This document shows positions 4,813-11,284 of a DNA stretch of 11,284 nt, in pieces. This stretch comes from Bacillota bacterium. GTDB lineage: Bacteria > Bacillota > Clostridia > Acetivibrionales > DSM-1351. Positions within the stretch are counted from its first letter, which is position 1; every line of letters starts with the position of its first letter. Under the pieces are notes generated by a model, which worked only from the letters and a program-made list of their open reading frames with translations, had not been told where the DNA came from and searched no databases. The stretch spans positions 1 through 11,284 of the forward strand of contig JAEWST010000135.1 of assembly GCA_023398105.1 (NCBI GenBank). The letters are read 5' to 3'. Position numbers and translations under genes: made by a program.

Positions 4813-5073
4813 AGTATCCACTCCTTTGTTTTATATATTAGTTTCATTAGTATCCATACTCTGTTGTAAGGCACAAACTAAAACAAGTTTAGCATGGATT
4901 TAATGATTATTTATTAGTGCTTAAGCCTTTATCTATATTCAGTACTTAGATATTCATAGAAAAAAGCATGCATCAGTGTCCAATCACATATTGTTTTATT
5001 CTTAACCTATACGCTTAATTTGGCGTTAACTTTTTAGCTTCAAACAATAGAGCTTGAGACAAATAATAAATAC

Positions 5074-5102
5074 ATTTTACTAGAATATTCCAGTATTTGC
5101 AA
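5074..5102 (-). promoter_or_regulatory. Candidate hfq promoter with a palindromic spacer
   Basis: On the minus strand TTGCAA (5097-5102), 17 bp, then TAAAAT (5074-5079). The spacer holds CTGGAATATTCTAG, a 14-bp palindrome with one mismatched pair. This would give hfq a leader of about 255 nt. The miaA-hfq gap (4822-5143) otherwise shows no gene and no clear terminator. Confidence 0.4.
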
Positions 5103-5143
5103 TGAGAATATAGTACTAACTAAACCTAACACAAGCCAAAAAG

Positions 5144-6118
5144 CTATTCCAAAATATTATCGTTATTTTTATATATACAATGAACTGTAATATAATTTAT
5201 AACGTCATCAATAATAATATGATTATTTCCATAATTATCAATATTAAACCATTTGATTTCTTTTATTCTTCTAAACCAAGTTAATTGTCTTTTTGCATAT
5301 CTTCTCGAATCACGCTTGATAATTTCAACTGCCTCTTCCAATTTATTATTACCTTCTAGATAAGCTAATATCTCTTTATAACCTATACCCTGCATAGATG
5401 TAATTGAATCAGAAAAACCAAGTTCAACTAGTTTTTTTACCTCATCAACAAGTCCATTATCAAGCATTATATCTACTCTCATATTTATTCTTTCATACAA
5501 ATACTGCCTATCCATTGTTAATCCAATTAATATAAATTGGTACTTTGATGGCACTCCTTTTGATATTTCATTATGATAGGATATTGGCTTTTTTGTTTGG
5601 TTATACACCTCTAAAGCACGAATGACACGTTTTATGTTGTTGGGATGAATATTATTAGCCGCCTCTTCATCAACCTGCTTTAGCTTATCATGTAAATACT
5701 CCGCTCCAAATTCTTCTGCTTCGTTTTTTAATGCTTCACGAAGCTCCCAATCGCATTGGCTTTCACTAAAATTAATATTATCTATCAGTGAACTAATGTA
5801 TAGCCCAGTGCCACCAACAATAATTGGCAATTTTCCCTTTGCGATAATTTCTTCAATATATTTTTCAGCAAGTTCTTTAAATTTCACAACATTAAATTCA
5901 TCGTTAGGTAATACCTCATCAATCAAATAATGCTTTATTCCCTGCATCTCATCTTTAGTTGGCTTTGCCGTACCTATATCCATAAGCTTATATATTTGCA
6001 TTGAATCTGCTGATATTATTTCTCCATTTAATCTTTTGGCAAGCTCAATTGATAAGTTAGTTTTGCCCGAAGCGGTAGGTCCTGCTATTACAATTACACG
6101 GTTCATAAATATATCCAT
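5144..6118 (-). CDS. miaA: MiaA, tRNA dimethylallyltransferase
   Basis: Transfers a dimethylallyl group to N6 of A37 in tRNAs that read UNN codons, improving decoding fidelity. Motifs: the P-loop GPTASGKT near the N-terminus, SADSMQIYKLMDIGTAKP with substrate and catalytic residues, GGTGLYISSLI in the middle, and RDSRRYAKRQLTWFRR near the C-terminus. From ATG 6118 the protein has 324 residues; from ATG 6106 (MNRVIVIAGP) it has 320. Both are close to the family's usual 300-320. An AAAGG upstream of 6118 favours the longer form slightly. The frame is open back to a GTG at 6256, but those 46 extra codons lack family character and a placed SD. It follows mutL after about 265 bp and may have its own promoter. 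Confidence 0.95.
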   Translation of the reverse strand: MDIFMNRVIVIAGPTASGKTNLSIELAKRLNGEIISADSMQIYKLMDIGTAKPTKDEMQGIKHYLIDEVLPNDEFNVVKFKELAEKYIEEIIAKGKLPIIVGGTGLYISSLIDNINFSESQCDWELREALKNEAEEFGAEYLHDKLKQVDEEAANNIHPNNIKRVIRALEVYNQTKKPISYHNEISKGVPSKYQFILIGLTMDRQYLYERINMRVDIMLDNGLVDEVKKLVELGFSDSITSMQGIGYKEILAYLEGNNKLEEAVEIIKRDSRRYAKRQLTWFRRIKEIKWFNIDNYGNNHIIIDDVINYITVHCIYKNNDNILE

Positions 6119-6383
6119 GCCCAACCTTTTACACAAGAACATCAAAAAAAGTACATTCCTTGACAGAAATGAATGGGCTAAGGTAACTCCTTTTCTATTT
6201 TTATTTCTTTCTACATGTTCATCAAGCTCTAAGTTTTTCTTCCAGAAAACAGACACGATCTCTGTCAGGTAAAACGCTGAGAAGGAACAATGATAGCTCT
6301 AGCAATTACTAATTTTATACAATTACTTTGGCAATAAACCATTGATAATTCTCCCGCAACAATAGACTTTTATGTGGGAAAGT

Positions 6384-8525
6384 TTATATAATCCTTTTAA
6401 ACATTTTTTCTATTTCATATTTTGTTAAGCGTACAACTGTTGGACGTCCATGGGGGCAAGTATATCTTGTGCCTGTATTAGCAAGCTCAGTTAATAATTG
6501 ATGAACTTCTTTATTATCGAGTTTTTTGTTTGCTTTTATAGCCGCTTTACATGCTATGGTATGAATTATATCGTCTGCAACTGGCGTATTAACAGGCTTA
6601 ACAGATTGCTGGATTTTATCGGCTAATTCCAAAAATATATCTTTTGGTGAATAACCCTCCATTAAATATGGTATACCCCTTATTATAATTGAATTGTTAC
6701 CAAAATCCTCAAATACAAAACCTATTTTATTAAATAGGTCAATATTAGATTTTATTGTATCAAGTTCAAAAGCTTGAAGCTGAATCACAACAGGCTCAAG
6801 CAATAATTGAGTTGTATTTTCCTGTGTCTCAAATTTTATTTTTAACTTTTCATATAATATTCTTTCATGTGCAGCATGCTGATCAACCAAAACTAGTTCA
6901 TCACCATTTTGAAGTATTATGTAGGTTGAAAAAGCCTGTCCTATATATTTCATATCTAAAAGCTCAAGCTGTGTTTTTTCAGTGTTAGAACTATACCTTC
7001 CATTCTCGCTGTCTAAATTTTGAGTACAACTTTCACTTGAAATAGTATTAATTATCCCATCAGCATTAATTTCAGCTTTACTATTTGAATCCTTATCAGA
7101 AAATAATGCATTTAGAGCATTGCAACTGTTTTTATTATAAATATTATCTGAATTTGTATTATCAGTACAAGTCATATCTTGATTAACATAATTGTTTTCA
7201 GTTATACTGCCCGAAGCATAATCAGCTTTTTCTATATGGTCAATGCTTGTTTTTTCGGCAGCTACAAACACATTCTTGATATCAGTCCTTGCCAAAGGTT
7301 CTAAAGCTTTAGTAAACATCTTGATTTCATCAGCTTTGCCAATATCGCTATTTGATATGTCATTAAAAGCTGTAGCCTTTTCTTTTGATACAGTACTGTT
7401 ATAATATTGCTGTTGTGTCTGTGTATTATTCTTTTGTGTGATAAGCTGTTCCTGAATATGTTCCTTTTGGTTATCGGAAGTATTAATTTTAAACAGTTCT
7501 CTGTCTTTTGCAGGCACTGAGACAGGATTAAACAGGCTACTTGAGTTAAGTGCCTTTGATACTGCCATGTATATAGCTCTTGATAAATAACTCTCATCAG
7601 CAAACCTCACATCCATTTTTGCAGGATGTACATTGGCATCAACTAATCCGGGATTGAGTTTAATATTCAAAACAAAAAATGGAAACTTATTTTTCATAAG
7701 AATACTTGAATATGCCTGTTCTACTAAGTATGAAACAGTTCTGCTTTTAACATATCTTTTATTTATATAAAGGGATTGATAATTTCTGTTTGATCTAGCC
7801 GACTCAGGCTTTCCTACATATCCTGAAATTGTAAATCTTTCGTCCTTATAATCAACCTCAATTAACTCCTTGATAATTTCTTTTCCGTAAATACTAAAAA
7901 TAGCACTTTTTAAATCGTTATTTCCTGGGGTATGTACCAAAGTGGATTTTCCGCTTGTTAATTTGAAAGCTATATTGGGATTCCCTAAGGCAATTCTTGA
8001 AATAGTATCGGATATATAAGTGGCTTCAGTGGAGTCCTTTTTTAAAAACTTATATCTTGCTGGCGTGTTAAAGAATAAATCCTTAACAATAAAGGTTGTG
8101 CCGACAGGACATCCTGTCTGCCTTACTTCTTTAAATGCACCACCAACGATATGAACGTACATTCCATAAGTACTGCTTGCAGTTTTAGTTTGCAGTTCTA
8201 CAGAGGAAACTGCGGCAATACTTGCCAAGGCTTCTCCCCTAAATCCCATTGTAATTATTGAGTCCAAATCCTCTGCCCTTTTAATTTTACTAGTAGCATG
8301 TCGCTCAAAAGCAATTTCCACATCATCTTCATCCATACCGCTACCATTATCAGTAACCTTAATGTAGGATATTCCACCATTTCGAATATCCACTGAGATA
8401 TTTGCTGCACCGGCATCAATAGAATTCTCAACTAACTCTTTAATAACAGATGCTGGTCTTTCAACCACTTCTCCTGCTGCTATTTTATTTGATGTATTTT
8501 CATCCAGCACAATTATATGTCCCAC
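6384..8525 (-). CDS. mutL: MutL, mismatch repair endonuclease/ATPase
   Basis: A 713-residue MutL that couples MutS mismatch recognition to strand removal. The N-terminal GHKL ATPase has catalytic Glu30, Asn35, DNGSGM (59-64) and GFRGEAL (94-100). A long low-complexity linker rich in Asn, Ser, Thr and Gln covers about 335-520. The C-terminal dimerisation domain holds the metal-dependent nicking motif DQHAAHERILYE (548-559), plus ACKAAIK (658-664) and CPHGRP (690-695) of the same active site. This makes it a nicking MutL, as in Bacillus and in organisms without MutH. It is longer than many relatives because of the linker. The start is GTG 8525, with GGGTGA a few bases upstream and the conserved N-terminus IIVLDENTSNKIAAGEVVERP. 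It begins 31 bp after mutS, clearly in the same operon. Confidence 0.97.
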   Translation of the reverse strand: MGHIIVLDENTSNKIAAGEVVERPASVIKELVENSIDAGAANISVDIRNGGISYIKVTDNGSGMDEDDVEIAFERHATSKIKRAEDLDSIITMGFRGEALASIAAVSSVELQTKTASSTYGMYVHIVGGAFKEVRQTGCPVGTTFIVKDLFFNTPARYKFLKKDSTEATYISDTISRIALGNPNIAFKLTSGKSTLVHTPGNNDLKSAIFSIYGKEIIKELIEVDYKDERFTISGYVGKPESARSNRNYQSLYINKRYVKSRTVSYLVEQAYSSILMKNKFPFFVLNIKLNPGLVDANVHPAKMDVRFADESYLSRAIYMAVSKALNSSSLFNPVSVPAKDRELFKINTSDNQKEHIQEQLITQKNNTQTQQQYYNSTVSKEKATAFNDISNSDIGKADEIKMFTKALEPLARTDIKNVFVAAEKTSIDHIEKADYASGSITENNYVNQDMTCTDNTNSDNIYNKNSCNALNALFSDKDSNSKAEINADGIINTISSESCTQNLDSENGRYSSNTEKTQLELLDMKYIGQAFSTYIILQNGDELVLVDQHAAHERILYEKLKIKFETQENTTQLLLEPVVIQLQAFELDTIKSNIDLFNKIGFVFEDFGNNSIIIRGIPYLMEGYSPKDIFLELADKIQQSVKPVNTPVADDIIHTIACKAAIKANKKLDNKEVHQLLTELANTGTRYTCPHGRPTVVRLTKYEIEKMFKRII

Positions 8526-8556
8526 TTATGTCACCCTTTCTATGTAGCGATACAGT

Positions 8557-11172
8557 CTAAGCCTTCATCTTCCTCTGCAAATCATATAGAATATTCATTG
8601 CATCAATAGGTGTTAACCTCGATAAGTCGATTTTCTTTATTTCCTCTAAAACTTCATTGTTCTGTGATGCTTTAGTTGCAGCTGCAAACAAATCCATCTG
8701 ACCCACTAACTGCTTTTTGGTTTTTTGCGGCTTCCCATTTTTGTTTACATCGGCTGCATCTAACTCAACGAGTATTTCTTTTGCTCTGTCTATTACATCA
8801 AGCGGAACACCAGCAAGCCTTGCAACCTGAATACCATAGCTGCCGTCAGCACCGCCTCTGATAATCTTTCGAAGAAATATAACATCTTCGCCCTTCTCCT
8901 TGACTGTAATGCAATAATTTTTAATGCCAGAGAGCTTTCCTTCAAGCTCAGTCAATTCATGGTAATGAGTTGCAAAAAGTGTCCTACAGCCTAAATTCTC
9001 CTTGTTGACTATATATTCTATTACAGCCCATGCTATACTGAGTCCGTCAAAGGTACTAGTGCCTCTTCCTATTTCATCTAGTATGAGAAGGCTATTCTTA
9101 GTTGCATTTTTCAGAATATTTGCCACCTCAGACATTTCAACCATAAATGTACTTTGTCCGGAAGCCAAGTCATCTGAAGCTCCCACTCTTGTAAATATTC
9201 TATCTACTAAACCAATTTTTGCAGTAGTTGCAGGTACAAAGCTTCCTATTTGTGCCATAAGTACAATTAAAGCTGTCTGCCGCATATATGTAGACTTACC
9301 TGCCATATTAGGTCCTGTGATAACAGCAAGTCTATCAGCCTCCATATCCAGTACTGTGTCATTTGGCACAAAGCTACTTTTATCAACCATTTTTTCAACT
9401 ACAGGATGCCTGCCTTCAACTATTTGTATTTCATCACCATCAGTTACTTCAGGCTTACAATAATTCTCTCTGTCTGCAACTTCAGCTAAGGATGCCAGTG
9501 CATCCAGCTCAGCTAATGCTTTTGCAGTCGATTTGATTCTTGTTATATGGGCAGCTATAGCTTCTTTGATCTCTATAAATAAGCTATATTCCAGCTGAAC
9601 TATTTTTTCCTCTGCACCAAGAATGGTTTCTTCTATCTCCTTTAACTCAGGAGTTATATATCTTTCACAGTTAGCAAGGGTTTGCTTTCTGATATATTCT
9701 GATGGTACTAGTGAAAAATATGATTTCGTTACTTCTATAAAATATCCAAAAACTCGGTTGAATCCCACCTTAAGGTTCTTGATACCTGTCTTTTCTCTTT
9801 CAGCTGCTTCTATTGCGGCTATCCAATCCTTACCTTGTGTAGATGCCAATCTTAGCTTGTCCACCTCATCATTGTAGCCAGCTTTAATTATTCCGCCCTC
9901 TTTTATTGTAATGGGAGGTTCATCTGTTATTGAAGCTTCTATAAGATTGCTGACATCTTCAAGGGAATCCAAATGTTCAAAGCATTCTTTGTTATATTGG
10001 GCTTCAAATTCCTTCAAAATATCTTTTATGTATGGAATCTGAATTATGGAATTTTTAAGAGCAATCAAATCTCTGCAATTAACACTGCCAAGCACTACCT
10101 TGCCCATTAAACGCTCTATATCGTACACTCTTTTTAAAAGCTCTCTGGTTTCAACACGAGCCATGAATTTATTCTTGAATTCATCAACTGCATTTAAGCG
10201 CAGCTTTATATCTCCTAGATTTACAAGGGGCTGTTCAATCCATTTTCTAATAAGCCTGCCACCCATCGAAGTCATAGTTTTATCAAGAACCCACAATAAT
10301 GAGCCTCTTTTTGACTTCTCTCTCATGGTTTCAGTAAGCTCTAGGTTTCTGCGTGTGGCAGCATCCAAAACCATGTATTCCTCTATGTTGTAAGAATTAA
10401 AATTCTGTATATGACTAAGGCTTACCTTTTGAGTTGTTTCCAAGTATTTTAATAAAGCACCAGAAGCATTTATAGAAATATCATACTCGGTTAAATTCAT
10501 TTCAAAATCTGTAAAATGCGACTTAAGAATATCAGTTGAAAATCCGTACTCAAAGGTACTATCTTCTAATACTGTTATATATATATTAAATCTGATATTT
10601 AATTGGGCTAGAAATTCAGAATCCTTGTTAAACTCACTGTTTACAACCAACTCAGAAGGTAAATATTTAGCTATTTCATCAAGAAGCTTACCTTGGGTAT
10701 TCCCCCAGGTAATTCTAGTAGCATTGAAATCACCGGTAGTTATATCAACAGCAGCAATTCCATAGAAATTTCCATTTTTGCATATTGACATAAGATAATT
10801 ATTTTTTCTGTCATCAAGCATTGAAATATCTGTAACAGTACCAGGTGTTACTACCTTGATTACGTCTCTTTTAACTAAACCCTTTGCAGTAGAAGGGTCT
10901 TCTACCTGCTCACATATAGCAACCTTAAAGCCCTTTGCAATAAGTCGGGCAACATATCCATTTGCAGAATGAAAAGGAACACCGCACATCGGTGCCCTCT
11001 CATCTAAACCGCAATCTTTTCCTGTAAGAGTGATTTCCAATTCTCTGGATGCTATTTCTGCGTCAGAAAAAAACATTTCATAGAAATCACCTAAGCGAAA
11101 AAACAAAATACAATCCTTGTATTGCTCTTTTATATCAAGATACTGTTGCATCATCGGAGTAACAGTAGCCAT
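8557..11172 (-). CDS. mutS: MutS, DNA mismatch recognition ATPase
   Basis: An 871-residue MutS, full length for the family. The mismatch-binding domain carries the Phe-x-Glu wedge in GDFYEMF (Phe30, Glu32). Connector and lever domains follow, and then the ABC-type ATPase: Walker A GPNMAGKST (620-628), the GASDDLASGQSTFMVEM signature (664-680), Walker B LLILDE (695-700) and TLFATHYHE. Near the C-terminus QMDLF (825-829) looks like a beta-clamp binding motif. It finds mispairs behind the replication fork and recruits MutL, encoded directly downstream. ATG 11172 is preceded by GGTGGGG, close to the codon, and MATVTPMMQQYLDIK is the normal family N-terminus. No promoter is seen immediately upstream, so transcription probably enters from beyond the window. 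Confidence 0.98.
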   Translation of the reverse strand: MATVTPMMQQYLDIKEQYKDCILFFRLGDFYEMFFSDAEIASRELEITLTGKDCGLDERAPMCGVPFHSANGYVARLIAKGFKVAICEQVEDPSTAKGLVKRDVIKVVTPGTVTDISMLDDRKNNYLMSICKNGNFYGIAAVDITTGDFNATRITWGNTQGKLLDEIAKYLPSELVVNSEFNKDSEFLAQLNIRFNIYITVLEDSTFEYGFSTDILKSHFTDFEMNLTEYDISINASGALLKYLETTQKVSLSHIQNFNSYNIEEYMVLDAATRRNLELTETMREKSKRGSLLWVLDKTMTSMGGRLIRKWIEQPLVNLGDIKLRLNAVDEFKNKFMARVETRELLKRVYDIERLMGKVVLGSVNCRDLIALKNSIIQIPYIKDILKEFEAQYNKECFEHLDSLEDVSNLIEASITDEPPITIKEGGIIKAGYNDEVDKLRLASTQGKDWIAAIEAAEREKTGIKNLKVGFNRVFGYFIEVTKSYFSLVPSEYIRKQTLANCERYITPELKEIEETILGAEEKIVQLEYSLFIEIKEAIAAHITRIKSTAKALAELDALASLAEVADRENYCKPEVTDGDEIQIVEGRHPVVEKMVDKSSFVPNDTVLDMEADRLAVITGPNMAGKSTYMRQTALIVLMAQIGSFVPATTAKIGLVDRIFTRVGASDDLASGQSTFMVEMSEVANILKNATKNSLLILDEIGRGTSTFDGLSIAWAVIEYIVNKENLGCRTLFATHYHELTELEGKLSGIKNYCITVKEKGEDVIFLRKIIRGGADGSYGIQVARLAGVPLDVIDRAKEILVELDAADVNKNGKPQKTKKQLVGQMDLFAAATKASQNNEVLEEIKKIDLSRLTPIDAMNILYDLQRKMKA

Positions 11173-11183
11173 AAAACCCCACC

Positions 11184-11284
11184 CTATCTTGTAAAGTATA
11201 TAACATGTCCCACCGCTTCTATAAGTTGCGGGTACCGCTTTGGTATTCCAGCGGTGAAAATATCTCCCGCCTCGCTTACACGCC
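11184..11284 (-). CDS. Possible C-terminal end of a gene upstream of mutS
   Basis: On the minus strand a frame open from the window edge codes for about 33 residues and ends in GIPKRYPQLIEAVGHVIYF plus two more residues. TAG lies at 11184-11186, eleven bases before the mutS ATG. The mutS SD follows the stop at once, an operon-like join, and the stretch is more GC-rich than the rest. I do not recognise the family. A frame this short can be open by chance. The segment also contains an inverted repeat (ACCGCT/AGCGGT on the minus strand) that could instead be an RNA hairpin. Confidence 0.35.
   Translation of the reverse strand, partial: RVSEAGDIFTAGIPKRYPQLIEAVGHVIYFTR

Noticed and set aside
6119..6256. 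N-terminal extension of MiaA to the GTG at 6256
   Set aside because: The extra 46 codons have no family match that I can see. The P-loop lies at the normal position if translation begins at 6118 or 6106, and no SD is placed for the GTG.
7301..7603. Reading frame antiparallel or frame-shifted within mutL
   Set aside because: It is a shadow frame within the low-complexity MutL linker, without SD or family features.

Overview
The window looks like chromosomal DNA of a low-GC, Gram-positive, anaerobic clostridium. The intergenic DNA is AT-rich, the Shine-Dalgarno (SD) sequences are strong, and the gene set (MutS2-independent mutS-mutL-miaA-hfq order, a YneA/LexA pair, a HyfB/NuoL-type membrane subunit) fits Clostridia. 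A Ruminiclostridium-like cellulolytic clostridium is my best guess from protein character; this is inference, not a database result.

Layout. Positions 1-2338 (minus strand) carry the start of a HyfC/NuoH-like gene, cut by the window edge, and a complete HyfB/NuoL-type ion-pumping membrane subunit. Both belong to an energy-converting, hydrogenase-like complex, expressed from a near-consensus promoter at 2391-2419. Positions 2484-2783 (minus) encode a small membrane-anchored LysM protein of the YneA type, an SOS cell-division inhibitor. Its promoter holds a LexA box inside the -35/-10 spacer and a second LexA box just downstream. Positions 2876-4380 (plus) hold lexA behind an unusually long leader of about 750 nt, ending in a strong terminator. 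Positions 4570-11184 (minus) hold a possible gene end, then mutS, mutL, miaA and hfq: mismatch repair, tRNA modification and the RNA chaperone.

The most striking part is the lexA leader. It contains a LexA-type site on the promoter, several hairpins, a 24-codon reading frame with a perfect SD, and four 94-96 bp tandem repeats followed by a truncated fifth copy that supplies lexA's own SD. Each full unit has an SD followed by an ATG and, about 44 nt later, an ACCTCCACG segment complementary to that SD. There are thus five SDs and four anti-SDs. Each anti-SD can pair with its own SD or with the next one downstream, so the choice of register would decide whether the lexA SD is free. Units 1 and 2 keep a 32-codon ORF whose TGA overlaps the next ATG (ATGA). 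Units 3 and 4 have lost that ORF by single-base indels but keep all the structural elements.

Together the genes form a genome-maintenance block (LexA/YneA SOS control, MutSL repair, MiaA and Hfq) next to an energy-metabolism operon.
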